64,000 nucleotides of DNA from Streptomyces spinoverrucosus (lineage in GTDB: Bacteria > Actinomycetota > Actinomycetes > Streptomycetales > Streptomycetaceae), in NCBI RefSeq assembly GCF_006539505.1, contig NZ_BJND01000028.1, positions 62,001 through 126,000 on the forward strand, given 5' to 3'. Numbering within the stretch: the first letter of the stretch is position 1; every line of letters begins with the position of its first letter. A program made the translations under genes and the position numbers. The notes below the pieces were generated by a model. That model searched no databases and was not told the DNA's origin. It saw nothing but the letters and a program-made list of their open reading frames with translations. Of the stretch, positions 24,919 to 33,283 are shown piece after piece.

Positions 24919-24933
24919 CTGACGAACCGTCAG
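24919..24933. promoter_or_regulatory. Regulon operator 3 (CTGACG-AAC-CGTCAG)
   Basis: A perfect 6-3-6 palindrome lies 20 nt upstream of the amidohydrolase start. No ribosome-binding sequence is evident between it and the ATG. It presumably controls the amidohydrolase-LLM-SDR operon. Confidence 0.75.
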
Positions 24934-25123
24934 CTGCTATTGGAACGGTCTCGTCACGCTCGGCAGTTGGGGCCGCTTCGTTCTGGTCATGTTGGCCGGG
25001 TGATCGCCGACGTGCAGGGACTGCGCTGGACTTGCTTGCGCCACTTCCAGCACCCTCCGGAAGTTGTCCAACCCACGTGGACAACGGCCCCGACGAGAGC
25101 GGAAAGAGTGTGACGCGGGACGT

Positions 25124-25225
25124 TCAGCCAGTCGGCCCAGGAGGCCCAGCAGCGGTCGTCCCCGGGTGATCGTCTCGCCTGACGTGGTTTTCGTCCGGGT
25201 GATACTCCCAGCGCCATTCAGCCAC
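25124..25225 (-). pseudogene. Truncated partner of DUF6247, 33-codon remnant
   Basis: A GTG at 25225 overlaps the end of the DUF6247 gene. It opens with VAEWRWEYHPDENHV, the kind of start I associate with small RelE-like partners of DUF6247 (E-W-R-W-E-Y-x-P-D-E). After about 15 residues the sequence becomes low-complexity and stops at residue 33. A full partner would need about 80-90 residues, so this looks like a truncated, non-functional toxin gene. An overlapping frame at 24987-25217 shows no sensible protein. Confidence 0.4.
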
Positions 25226-25577
25226 GGTTCAGGGACCCCCGGGCGTGGGTGTGGAGAACACGGATCTCGTCCATCGCCGCCCGCCAGGCGGGGTCCTCAC
25301 GATCGACGGTCTGCGCCGTGTCCTCGGCGGCCCGGAGCCGAGCGGCTGTGGCTGGGTTCCTGGCGATCTCTACTACGACGGCCCAGTTTTCCAGGAACTG
25401 CACGATCGGGCCGAGACTGGCGGAGCGCGCGGCCAAGGCGATGGCCTCGTCCTTCTGTCGCTCCATCTCGGCAAGCCGGTGCGGGGCGACCTGTGCCAGA
25501 GCGATCCGGAGAGCGGCGGGCGTCCGCTCCGGCCGGGGGATGAGTGGCCCATCGGGCTCGAAGGGCTGTGCAGTCAT
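25218..25577 (-). CDS. DUF6247 family protein (orphan antitoxin-like)
   Basis: This 119-residue protein has PERTPAALRIALAQVAPHRLAEME followed by helical segments and FLENWAVVVEIARNP, the pattern I associate with DUF6247. The ATG at 25577 follows a weak ribosome site; upstream residues in the frame look non-coding. Its downstream partner is present only as a truncated 33-codon frame (25124-25225), so it is probably an orphan antitoxin left after toxin loss. The intact counterpart pair is at 12257-12813. Confidence 0.6.
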   Translation of the reverse strand: MTAQPFEPDGPLIPRPERTPAALRIALAQVAPHRLAEMERQKDEAIALAARSASLGPIVQFLENWAVVVEIARNPATAARLRAAEDTAQTVDREDPAWRAAMDEIRVLHTHARGSLNRG

Positions 25578-25632
25578 CGTCCGTGGTCCTCCCGTGGCCC
25601 AGCCATGCCCACGGTACGGCAGTGTCGGCCGA

Positions 25633-27048
25633 TCACACAGGGCGTTCGGAGAAGGGCCTGGATGAAGGGTCGGGAGCGGCAACCCCGCCTGATGGTTGTG
25701 CCGAGGCGCCGACGCGTTGCGGCCCGTGCCTGGGGCGTTTGAGCTGAGTGGGGACAGGGATGGGGGAGGCTCCCGAGCGACGGCGCCGCCAGCCGGCCGG
25801 GGCCTCGGCCATGACCACCGCGAGCACGCACCAGAAGAGCATGTCGATCCGGTCCAGGTTGGCCGGGTGGTCCATCATCCCGACCATGAAGAAGCCGGTC
25901 AGCGCGGCCAGCCCCACCGTGCCGATGGCCGACTTGGTGCGGGCGGCGCGGGCGGCCGAGGACCAAGTGATCACGGTGACGGCGACGATGGCGAGCAGGC
26001 CGAGGGGGCCGGTCTCGACGAGCCAGTTCAGCCACATGTTGTGGGCGTGCACGAAGACGCGTTCGCCGGGCGCGGTCGCGGATATGACGGCGCCGGAGCG
26101 GCCGAGGCCGACGCCGAGCGGGTTGTTGAGGGCGATGTCGAGTGCCGCGTTCCAGGCCTGCCCGCGCACGCCGAGCGAGTTCCCGGCCCGCGACACCGCC
26201 CAGATCGCGGCGGCCGCGCCCCCGAGGGCGAGGAACCCGAGGGCGGCCGTGATCCGGCGCTGGGCGCGGTCGGCGAGGCGGGGCGCGAGCCAGTAGGCGC
26301 CGCCGAGGACGAGCAGGCCGGCGGCTCCGGCGACGTACCCGGCGCGGGAGAAGGTGGTGAGCAGGGCGCCGTACCCGAGGACTCCGACGAGGACGATCAC
26401 CGTACGGGCGGTGCGCTCGTCCACCGAGACAGCGGCGAGCAGCACGAACGGCAGCAGCAGGACGAGGAACGCGGCGAGCAGGTTGGGGTTGGCGAACGTG
26501 CCGGTGGCGCGGATCAGGACACCGGCGCCGCCGGAGTCGCAGGAGACGTCGGTGAGCAGGCCGGTACGGCAGAAGCCGGTCGGGATCTCGTTGGTGACCT
26601 GCGAGAAGGCGAAAGTGCCGGCGGCGGCGACACCGACCAGCGCGAGCAGCCCGACGGCGCGCCAGGACTCGGGCTGGGTGCGGCGCAGGCCGACGACGAG
26701 GTAGTAGCAGGCGATGACGGTGAGCAGGCCGCGCAGGGGCGCGGTCGGGTGCCCGCCGAGGAACGTCGTCACCACGGCGGCGCCGAGCAGCAGCGCGATC
26801 GGCGCATCGAGCCGCGTGCGGAAGTCCCGCAGCCGCGTCCGGGGCCGTCCCCGCACCGGTACGGCCACCGCGAGCAGCCCCACCAGCAGCGCCAGCCGCG
26901 TCGGGGTCACGACGCCCACAAGGGGGTCGTCGGGGAAGAAGTCGGTGGCCGTGTCCAGGAACACGACGAACAGCGCCGCGAGCGGGACCATCTGCCAGAA
27001 CGCGTACGCCGGTCCGGGGGCCGCCTGCGTGCTCCGGTCGGTTGCCAT
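25633..27048 (-). CDS. O-antigen ligase/polymerase-like (Wzy_C) membrane protein
   Basis: This 471-residue polytopic protein has about ten transmembrane helices and the Wzy_C signature HAHNMWLNWLVETGPLG near residue 340, in the large extracytoplasmic loop that carries catalytic residues in O-antigen ligases. GTFANPNLLAAF near residue 185 is also typical. In Gram-positive bacteria such proteins polymerise or attach cell-surface glycans. No glycosyltransferases are adjacent, so its substrate is unclear. The Pro/Arg-rich tail of about 40 residues is probably cytoplasmic. The frame is open further upstream to 27693, but that part overlaps the phospholipase gene. Confidence 0.8.
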   Translation of the reverse strand: MATDRSTQAAPGPAYAFWQMVPLAALFVVFLDTATDFFPDDPLVGVVTPTRLALLVGLLAVAVPVRGRPRTRLRDFRTRLDAPIALLLGAAVVTTFLGGHPTAPLRGLLTVIACYYLVVGLRRTQPESWRAVGLLALVGVAAAGTFAFSQVTNEIPTGFCRTGLLTDVSCDSGGAGVLIRATGTFANPNLLAAFLVLLLPFVLLAAVSVDERTARTVIVLVGVLGYGALLTTFSRAGYVAGAAGLLVLGGAYWLAPRLADRAQRRITAALGFLALGGAAAAIWAVSRAGNSLGVRGQAWNAALDIALNNPLGVGLGRSGAVISATAPGERVFVHAHNMWLNWLVETGPLGLLAIVAVTVITWSSAARAARTKSAIGTVGLAALTGFFMVGMMDHPANLDRIDMLFWCVLAVVMAEAPAGWRRRRSGASPIPVPTQLKRPRHGPQRVGASAQPSGGVAAPDPSSRPFSERPV

Positions 27049-27148
27049 GACACCCGAGCGTGACGGCCGGGTGCGACGCCGGGGTGACCGGGGGGATAAC
27101 GGGGGTGTGCGGGTGGAGGGACGGCGATTTTCACACCGGCGGGGCCGG

Positions 27149-27182
27149 AGCGGGGCGCCGAAGCCTGGCGTGGCGCCCCGCT
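27149..27182 (-). terminator. Terminator hairpin after phospholipase gene
   Basis: AGCGGGGCGCC at 27149-27159 pairs perfectly with GGCGCCCCGCT at 27172-27182 around a 12-nt loop. It lies 10 nt past the phospholipase stop (27192) and before the ligase gene, so it most likely separates the two transcripts. Confidence 0.75.
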
Positions 27183-27191
27183 GTGTGTGGG

Positions 27192-27644
27192 TCAGCCGAA
27201 GGCGCGGACGGCCTGGTAGTAGGTCCAGGCGGTGCTGTTGCAGGCGGTCTTGGTCGCGCCGCTGTAGTTGTTGCAGACCCGCTTCAGGTCCTCGTAGAAG
27301 GCGCTGTCGAGGCGGGACTTGTTGGCGCTGAAGGTACCCGCGGCCTTGTAGTTGCGGTAGCCGAAGTCGTGCCGGGCGCAGGACATGGCGAAGGGGAAGC
27401 CGAAGGGATTGTCCGGCGAGGAGGAGCAGTAGTCGGTCGACCAGTCGAAGGCGTACGCCGACCAGGCGCCCTGGTTCGCACGGGCGGCCGCCCAGGCGCT
27501 GTAGCTGGACGCGCTGGTCTGCGTCCAGCTTGCGAGGACCTGCGGCTTGTCGGCCGGTACGGCGGCGGCGGCCGACGCGGTGGCGACGACGGTGGCCAGG
27601 GAGAGGGTCGCGGTGGCGAGAACGGTGGCGAGTCTGCGGTGCAT
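27192..27644 (-). CDS. Secreted prokaryotic phospholipase A2
   Basis: This 150-residue protein has a Sec signal peptide of about 28 residues (MHRRLATVLATATL...ASAAAA) and a mature domain matching the Streptomyces phospholipase A2 type, which releases the sn-2 fatty acid from phospholipids in a Ca2+-dependent manner. The catalytic CARHDFGYRNY motif supplies His92 and Asp93. Cys73, Cys89, Cys124 and Cys135 would form the two disulfides of this family. It has its own terminator downstream. A 24-bp copy of its start-codon region occurs 306 bp upstream, at 27926-27949. Confidence 0.92.
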   Translation of the reverse strand: MHRRLATVLATATLSLATVVATASAAAAVPADKPQVLASWTQTSASSYSAWAAARANQGAWSAYAFDWSTDYCSSSPDNPFGFPFAMSCARHDFGYRNYKAAGTFSANKSRLDSAFYEDLKRVCNNYSGATKTACNSTAWTYYQAVRAFG

Positions 27645-27949
27645 TCCCACACCTCCATGAGGCTGCTGCCCGCCCATCGGGCGACAGGTTCATGACAAGA
27701 GAATCGCCATGACCACACCGCCTTCACACCGCACGAGCCCTAAGGATCCCTGAACTCTCGTCTCGACCCGGGGATCGGAACGTGAACCTCCGGGGGCGGA
27801 TGTGATGGAGCATCAACTATGCGTTCAACTAGGCGATATGGAGGCCCCGGAGCACACGTGACCCGCGGCGGCTCCCCTCCGGGCCGCCGCCGGTGAAGTA
27901 CCCGGTGCGAAGGGTTACTTCGTCGGAACGGTGGCGAGTCTGCGGTGCA
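27620..27949. repeat. 24-bp direct repeat spanning the phospholipase start region
   Basis: GAACGGTGGCGAGTCTGCGG followed by TGCA occurs at 27620-27643 (codons 1-8 of the phospholipase gene) and again, perfectly, at 27926-27949. The second copy is not followed by phospholipase-like sequence on either side. It may mark an old partial duplication or a recombination junction. Confidence 0.7.
27865..27890. terminator. Hairpin with TCCCCTCCGG loop (copy 1)
   Basis: GCGGCGGC at 27865-27872 pairs with GCCGCCGC at 27883-27890 around the 10-nt loop TCCCCTCCGG. The same loop and closing bases occur in the hairpin at 34045-34080. No gene ends right beside it, so the transcript it would end is unclear. 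Confidence 0.4.
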
Positions 27950-27973
27950 GCGCTGTCGTCCTGGGCGACCTGG

Positions 27974-27995
27974 CCTCCGCGCTGCTGCGCGGAGG
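27974..27995 (-). terminator. Hairpin after decayed gene
   Basis: CCTCCGCGC at 27974-27982 pairs perfectly with GCGCGGAGG at 27987-27995 around a 4-nt loop. It lies 18 nt past the stop of the decayed gene at 28014-28578, consistent with that gene's former terminator. Confidence 0.55.
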
Positions 27996-28013
27996 CGACA
28001 GGGACCAAGGTGT

Positions 28014-28578
28014 CTACGTATCACGCCAGTTCACGGCTGCCGCTGAGGCTCGGCCGAACACCATGGGCAGGGGCTCGCGCCCTCGCCATTGCTGTCCGGC
28101 GGTGACCTTCAGCGGATCCGCAAGGAGCTTGGCGCGCCGCTCTCCCAGAAGCCGCCAGGGCCCGCAGCGCTGCGCCGCCCGCTCCCGCTCGGCCGCCAGC
28201 TCCTCACGGCATGCGGTCTGCAACTTCCTTTCAGCAGATGCCTGTTCGCGGCGCTCAACCTCTGTCAGTGCCGCTTGCTCCGCTTCGCGCTGTGCGGTGA
28301 CGAACTCCGTCAGGCCCTTCGGTGTATCGAACCCCAGCGCTGCCAACAGACGCTTGATCGCGGCCCGCGTTCCCTTGCACCTTCTCCCGCGTCAGCATCT
28401 TGCCCAGACGGTCCTGGGTGACTGTGACCTGCTGCTCGCGGCCGCCGCCCTCAGAAGTGTCGTCCAGGTGGTCGTTCGTCTCGTCCTCCGACGAGGCACC
28501 GAGAATCGGGTAGGCCGGCCGCACATCACGGCGATGGCCGACAGGGTGGCGAGTCGGCAGGGGCCCCGGACCATGCAA
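28014..28578 (-). pseudogene. Frameshifted gene for a charged coiled-coil protein, unknown function
   Basis: Two overlapping frames join into one plausible protein if a single extra base near 28370 is removed. The upstream frame gives VTVTQDRLGKMLTREKVQG, the downstream frame RAAIKRLLAALGFDTPKGL and then a long Glu/Arg/Ala-rich helix (TEVERREQASAERKLQ and following) to a stop at 28014. Neither frame has a good start with a ribosome site. I do not recognise the family; the helix-rich charged design would suit a mobile-element or DNA-associated protein. It lies between the phospholipase and the toxin-like operon. Confidence 0.45.
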
Positions 28579-28869
28579 CTCCTTCAGTGCGCGCCACCGC
28601 GCTGTCGATCAGGGGAAAGGCCAGCCGCCCGGCCCCCACCTCTTGTCCTCAACCAGCAGCAGATGAAGGAACTTGTTCCCGGCTGTGGACAACGCCAGTT
28701 CGCACGTGAGCGGTGGATCCGTCGGTCTGGCGACAGGATGGCTACGTAGCCGCGACGCAAGTGCAACCAGCGAGCCCGACAGCCGAGTGGCGCCCCCGGC
28801 CGTAACCGTGGGCGCCACAACGACTACGTTGTGCTGCTGCGCCAGCTGTGCACGTGCGGTCGGATCAGG
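28579..28869. other. Degenerate intergenic stretch
   Basis: On the minus strand, a 69-codon frame (28609-28818) includes CELALSTAGNKFLHLLLVED followed by KRWGPGGWPFP, which reads like real protein but has no recognisable start and ends abruptly. It may be another fragment of the decayed gene region. Nothing else is supported. Confidence 0.35.
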
Positions 28870-29316
28870 TCAGACGACCCGCGCGTTCGACGGCGACGCC
28901 GACGACCCGCGTGCCTCGACCGCACACGCGACGGCGACGCACAGGGCGACCACGATCATGCCCGCACCGATCCCCGTGTCCGGGCCAGGCGTCTGACTGA
29001 GGACGTTGAGCAGCGCCTTGGCCGCGATGGCGAGTTGGCCCAGGGCGACGAGCGCCAGCCACACGACTCGCACGACCCGGGGGGCGCGCGTGCGTGCCTT
29101 CTCCAGCCCCAGCAGCGCGGCTGCGCCCGCCAGGGCCACGATGATGCCAAGGGTGGCGACGGGGACGAACGCCGTTTCCATCGCTGAGGCGCCTGGCTGG
29201 TCGAGTTCCGCCGTGTCCGGCGGCAGGACCGTGAAGGCCACCGTCAGCAGGGCCACGTAGGCCACTTGGAGGAGGAGAAGGACCGGCGCCACGCGTCGGC
29301 TGAGCTTGTCGGTCAT
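28870..29316 (-). CDS. Small four-helix membrane protein, candidate immunity protein
   Basis: This 148-residue protein has four predicted transmembrane segments: about residues 10-29, 51-69, 82-104 and 118-136. AGGAG lies 6 nt before the ATG, and the ATG overlaps the stop of the large secreted toxin-like gene (ATGA at 29313-29316), so it is translationally coupled to it. In polymorphic toxin systems the gene immediately downstream of the toxin encodes its immunity protein, often a small membrane protein. That role is inferred from position and topology; the sequence itself resembles no family I can name. Confidence 0.7.
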   Translation of the reverse strand: MTDKLSRRVAPVLLLLQVAYVALLTVAFTVLPPDTAELDQPGASAMETAFVPVATLGIIVALAGAAALLGLEKARTRAPRVVRVVWLALVALGQLAIAAKALLNVLSQTPGPDTGIGAGMIVVALCVAVACAVEARGSSASPSNARVV

Positions 29317-32300
29317 GTGTTGCTCCTGACGAGGCGGCCGCTCTTGATGATCCACAGGCTGCCATTCTTCTGGGCGTTGCGGCACGCGTCCCTGCTGCGG
29401 ATGCCGGCGCTCGTCTGGCCCGTCTTGCTGCGCCCGATGCCCCGGCCGATGGAGTTGTTGCGCAGGTCCATCTCCTTGTCGACGCCCCTGGACGTGGACT
29501 CGTGACGCGTGGCGATCTCATACGCGTCCTTTGTTGAGAGGCGTATTTCCATCAGTGCGTTCCAGTAGCAGTGCCGGAACGCGTCACCGGTGCCCTGGAA
29601 CAGGGTGTTGTCCGGGTAGAGCTCCTGCGCCTTCTTGAACGCGGTGTCCGCTCTGTCCCACGCGAGCGAGCAGTCGTACGGGTTCCAGAAGCAATAGTCC
29701 CACTCGGCGTCGGTGATGTTGCCGTAGCCATAGCCCGGGTCCAGCAGGACCGGGTAGGCGATGGACTGACCCTCCGCCGGGGCGAGCGAGACGACGATGT
29801 CGTTACCGGACAGCGTCATCGAGACGGGAACGGTGTTCCCCTTGGCGTCCAAGGCCAGCGGGGCGGTAACGAACGTCGTCAGGCCACCTTCCGAGCCCGA
29901 GATCATCATGGTGTTGTCCTCGCCCACCGTGATGACCTCGCCGGGACGCAGCGTGGGTCGGTAGGTGAAGGAGCTCGGGGCGTTGCCGCTGCGCAGCAGG
30001 TGGAAGAGCTCCACCGCGTTGGGGCCCTTGCGGACGGCGATGGTGTCGGCGTCCGTCTGGGTGTTGGGGTAGACGACCAGGCCCGTGGTGCTCAGCTCCG
30101 CAGGTGAGGCGGTGCCGGTGGGCAGGTTGACGACCGCCTGGGCAGACCCGTCGGAGCTGGTGCCGACGATGTCCTGGTCGGCGCGTTCGGGCAGCTGGGC
30201 GACCGGGACGGCCTTGGCGGAGTCCTCGGTCTCCACCACCTCGGGGTCGACCTGCTCGACGAAGTCGGCCGGCGTGTCGTCGACCTCCGGGTAGGCCTCG
30301 TCCGCGGGGAGTTCCTCGATCGGCGCATCATCGACCGGCGGGTGCAGCGTCTGCGAGAAGTGCGCCTCGGCGATGTCATTGATGAACGAGGTAGGCAGGC
30401 TGCCCGAGATGGCTCCCGCGCGGAACGTGTACGTGCCCCACTCGGACCAGACGCCGTTGGGGTTCTTCACCCGCGCGGTCACGGTGTGGGTGCCGCGGGT
30501 CGTAGGAACCAGGGAGAAGGAGGCCGTACCGCCGGTGAGCGTGATGGCGGTCGTCGCGCCCTCGTCGAAGGAGTACTCGGCGGACACCGCCTTGCCCGCG
30601 GGGTCGGTGACCTTGAACGTGCCGGCCTGGCCCGCGTCACCGTGCCACAGACCGTCGGCCGGGTACGTCGTGGAGGACAGCGCCGGAGCGGCGGGCACGG
30701 AGGTGTCGACGGTCAGGTTGCGCCAGACCGACCACGTACCGTTCCAGTCGGTGCCGTCGTACACGGCGATCCGCCACTTGTACGACCCGGGGGCGAGGGT
30801 CGGCGCGGTCCACGAGCCGGTGGCGCCCGAGGCGGTGTACGGGGTCTGGCCCGAGGCGACCTTGGTGGCGCCGGCCGCGTCCCACACCTCGATGGTGAAG
30901 CGGACGGTGTTGCCGTCCGCGTCGGTGGCCTTCGCCGACAGCGTCGGTGTGGTGTCCGCGGTGACCGTGTAGTCGGCGGGGCTCACCGGCGACGCCACGC
31001 CGGGCTTGGTGTTGTACGTCACCGACAGCGCCGGCTCGGTGGGGCCCTGCGAACCGTCCACGTAGTTGGCGGACCGGAAGCGGCGCCAGGTCGTGGAGTC
31101 GGTCTCGTCCACGCCCTTGATCTGGAGGCCGTGGTTGGGCTGTCCGTCGGCCCAGGCCTGGGCGATTGAAGAAACGTTCCAGCGCATGAAGTTGGCCGGG
31201 CAGGCGGAGCTGTGGCCGTACGACGCCTTGGAGACAGCGGCGCCGGTCGCGGTCGTCGTCGGCTGGGCGCCCCAGGTCACGGCGCTCGGGTCCCAGCTGG
31301 AGGTGATCCGCCGCGCCTCCACGCCCGCACCAGTGGTGGAGCAGCTGGAGGACCAGTACGAGTGCAGCCGCAGCTCGGCGTTGAGGATGTGCTTGCCGAC
31401 GTACTTCGAGACATCGAACTTCACGTAGGAGCGTGCCTTCGTGGTGCCCGCGTCGTACGTGCCCGCCTTCAGCTCGGTCGAACCGCGCTGCGAGTCCGGG
31501 TAGTTGGTGGCGACCCACGTGTCGGTGGATGCGGCGAGCGTGGTGGTCGGGTCGATGGTGACCGGATAGGTGACGCTCGGGTCGGTGAGGAACTCCTGGC
31601 TCGGGCGCAGGACCAGGACGGTGCCCTGCGGGGTCTCCTCCACCGTCGTGGCGATCTCGGCCGAACGGGCGGGGTCACCGGACGTGGGGTCCGTGCCGCT
31701 TCCCCACATCCGGGGCGCCGGGGCGCTGGCCACGAGAGTGCCGGCCGCGTCCTCCAGGCGGAGGTGGCGCTGCTTGGTCTTCTCCAGGTCCATCCCGTCC
31801 AGCGTGACGGGCAGCCGGAGTTCGACCGGTTCGGTGGGGCGCTTCTTGAGGATCAGCGACTCGGTGAACCCGTGCGGCAGAGCGGTGACGTGCAGGTCCC
31901 CATCCGGGACGACCGACGGGTAGACGGCGGTGTCGCCCTCCACGCGGGGCGCCGGAAGGGATGTGCCCCAGTCCAGCCCGAAGGTGAACGCGCCCTGGCT
32001 GACCGAGGCGAAGTCCCCCGAGCCGCCGTCGGACAGCGCCACGTCGGCGACGGCCGTCTCCGGCTCCAGCCGGCTGCCGGTGTCGACAAGCGTGGTGTCG
32101 ATGGGCTTCCACCCTCCGTCCTCGCGCACCCGTATCGCACCGGACGCAGTCTCGGTGGTCAGGCTGCCGTCCGGGTTCGCCCATGTCGTCGAGTCGGCCG
32201 TGCGCTCGGACAGGGCCTCGACCCGCTTGCCCCCCAGCACCGCGGCCAGCCTGGCGGACTCGACGTCCGGGGCCTCGGTGACGCGCTTGGGCGCAACGGC

Positions 32301-32426
32301 CTTCTCTGCCGTGGCCTGGGCCGCCGTGGCGGGGACGTCGACCGTGTATGTCGCGCCTGCCGCGTTGGCGGCGAATGTGAGAGACAGGGCCAGCGATGTG
32401 GCCACTGTTGTGAACCGTCTGTTCAC
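29313..32426 (-). CDS. Large secreted DNRLRE-domain protein with C-terminal toxin-like (DUF6973-like) domain
   Basis: About 1037 residues from a GTG at 32426. A Sec signal (VNRRFTTVATSLALSLTF...) is followed by the beta-rich N-terminal region and DNRLRE-type domain (about residues 310-480, with SSCSTTGAGVEARRITSSWD and WADGQPNHGLQIKGVDE) found in Streptomyces RHS proteins, then fibronectin-like repeats (about 480-720) and an acidic linker. The last 110 residues are different: GTGDAFRHCYWNALM near 945, a following ATRHE, and MDLRNNSIGRGIG. This His-rich pattern resembles DUF6973, found at the ends of polymorphic toxins. RHS repeats are absent. A small membrane protein gene overlaps the stop. 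Some start uncertainty remains (ATGs up to 32564). Confidence 0.8.
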   Translation of the reverse strand: MNRRFTTVATSLALSLTFAANAAGATYTVDVPATAAQATAEKAVAPKRVTEAPDVESARLAAVLGGKRVEALSERTADSTTWANPDGSLTTETASGAIRVREDGGWKPIDTTLVDTGSRLEPETAVADVALSDGGSGDFASVSQGAFTFGLDWGTSLPAPRVEGDTAVYPSVVPDGDLHVTALPHGFTESLILKKRPTEPVELRLPVTLDGMDLEKTKQRHLRLEDAAGTLVASAPAPRMWGSGTDPTSGDPARSAEIATTVEETPQGTVLVLRPSQEFLTDPSVTYPVTIDPTTTLAASTDTWVATNYPDSQRGSTELKAGTYDAGTTKARSYVKFDVSKYVGKHILNAELRLHSYWSSSCSTTGAGVEARRITSSWDPSAVTWGAQPTTTATGAAVSKASYGHSSACPANFMRWNVSSIAQAWADGQPNHGLQIKGVDETDSTTWRRFRSANYVDGSQGPTEPALSVTYNTKPGVASPVSPADYTVTADTTPTLSAKATDADGNTVRFTIEVWDAAGATKVASGQTPYTASGATGSWTAPTLAPGSYKWRIAVYDGTDWNGTWSVWRNLTVDTSVPAAPALSSTTYPADGLWHGDAGQAGTFKVTDPAGKAVSAEYSFDEGATTAITLTGGTASFSLVPTTRGTHTVTARVKNPNGVWSEWGTYTFRAGAISGSLPTSFINDIAEAHFSQTLHPPVDDAPIEELPADEAYPEVDDTPADFVEQVDPEVVETEDSAKAVPVAQLPERADQDIVGTSSDGSAQAVVNLPTGTASPAELSTTGLVVYPNTQTDADTIAVRKGPNAVELFHLLRSGNAPSSFTYRPTLRPGEVITVGEDNTMMISGSEGGLTTFVTAPLALDAKGNTVPVSMTLSGNDIVVSLAPAEGQSIAYPVLLDPGYGYGNITDAEWDYCFWNPYDCSLAWDRADTAFKKAQELYPDNTLFQGTGDAFRHCYWNALMEIRLSTKDAYEIATRHESTSRGVDKEMDLRNNSIGRGIGRSKTGQTSAGIRSRDACRNAQKNGSLWIIKSGRLVRSNT

Positions 32427-32989
32427 AAAACCCCGATCATGTATTTCCTGTCGTGACTGTGCACCATCTGTGATGATGACCAGCCGGGTGATCATAGAGG
32501 TGACCTGAGCAAATGCCATCCACTGCCGGATGGCTCCTTGACGGCAAAAAGCGGGGTGAACCACCCCATGTCCACTGTGACTTCGCTCACCTGAGCATTC
32601 GTGGGGAGCGGCTCACCGAGCAGTCGGCTTCGAAGCCGACCCGATCACCACCACTCGCCCACGCGGGCCAAGACGACATCGGGGCAGGGCCGCGTCCTCA
32701 GCGCCTTGGCAAAGCCCGTGGGAAGATCCGGGCCCCGCCGACCGACCTACCGGGATTCCCTCGGCGCGGCACGGCGGGTGCACCGGACGACCGGTGACGC
32801 CGCGCCCTCACCGGAACCAAGCCGCGTGCCGTTCCCGCTACGGGACGTCCTAGTGGCCATACGCGGGCCTCCAAACAACGACGACCGCCGAATCTGTCAC
32901 ACCTCTCGATAACGATCAACGACCAGCACCACCCACCAACTCTCCCCGTCGCCTTCACCTTCAACGCCTTCCAGCTCTAAGCAAGAGAG
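32427..32989. other. 563-bp non-coding stretch upstream of toxin-like gene
   Basis: No supported gene. It contains a 7-bp hairpin (GCCATCC/GGATGGC, 32515-32534) and a perfect 18-bp palindrome at 32623-32640. The promoter of the toxin-like operon should lie here. AT content is higher than in the neighbouring genes. Confidence 0.6.
32623..32640. promoter_or_regulatory. 18-bp perfect palindrome GTCGGCTTCGAAGCCGAC
   Basis: Both halves are exact complements with no spacer. It lies 197 nt upstream of the toxin-like gene start and 350 nt before an IS remnant. It could be a regulator site, or a scar of a mobile element. The TTCGAA centre recalls a tRNA T-loop, but the stem-loop geometry does not fit. 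Confidence 0.35.
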
Positions 32990-32994
32990 GGATC

Positions 32995-33186
32995 CGCCAC
33001 CGCATCGCCTGCAAAGGCATCGAGTCCTCGCAGCGGCTGGGCCGCCACCGCTGGGTCGTCGGAGGACGGTCTCCTGCTCGTCGGCTGCCGCCGCCTGCAC
33101 CGCCGCTACGAGCGCAAGGCCGAACACTTCCTCGCCTTCGTCGGCATCGCCGCCGCCCTCATCGGCTACCGCCGACTGACCAAGTG
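32995..33186 (+). pseudogene. IS5-family transposase C-terminal remnant
   Basis: Translation in two frames gives RHRIACKGIESSQRLGRHRW and then CRRLHRRYERKAEHFLAFVG with IAAALIGYRRLTK. This is the conserved C-terminal end (RIA-x-KGIE-x-S-x-RLG-x-HRW, C-RRL-x-RRYER) of Streptomyces IS5-type DDE transposases, including the late Glu region. Small indels around 33060-33090 break the frame, and the N-terminal two thirds and the terminal repeats are missing. It is a dead fragment marking past insertion beside the toxin-like locus. Confidence 0.8.
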
Positions 33187-33283
33187 CAGCCACATCGAAG
33201 GCCACACGCAGCTGGGGAACGGTATGCGCTGAGGCCGAAGGTGCCTCGCGTCAGGGGGGCCAGTAGTAGGCAGGCGCAGGAGA

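Larger units (their letters stand above)
27645..28013. other. Intergenic stretch without a supported gene
   Basis: This interval holds the phospholipase promoter region, a hairpin at 27865-27890 (GCGGCGGC and GCCGCCGC around TCCCCTCCGG), the second copy of the 24-bp repeat, and a terminator-like hairpin at 27974-27995. Short open frames here lack sensible protein sequence. Confidence 0.6.

Noticed and set aside
24987..25217. 76-codon minus-strand frame after the DUF6247 gene
   Set aside because: Its translation is Trp/Arg/Ser-rich without pattern; the overlapping GTG frame at 25225 gives the more family-like start.
32623..32640. TTCGAA-centred palindrome considered as a tRNA 3' end or attachment site
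   Set aside because: The stem-loop does not fit the 5-bp stem with 7-nt T-loop, and no acceptor stem, anticodon arm or integrase gene is present.
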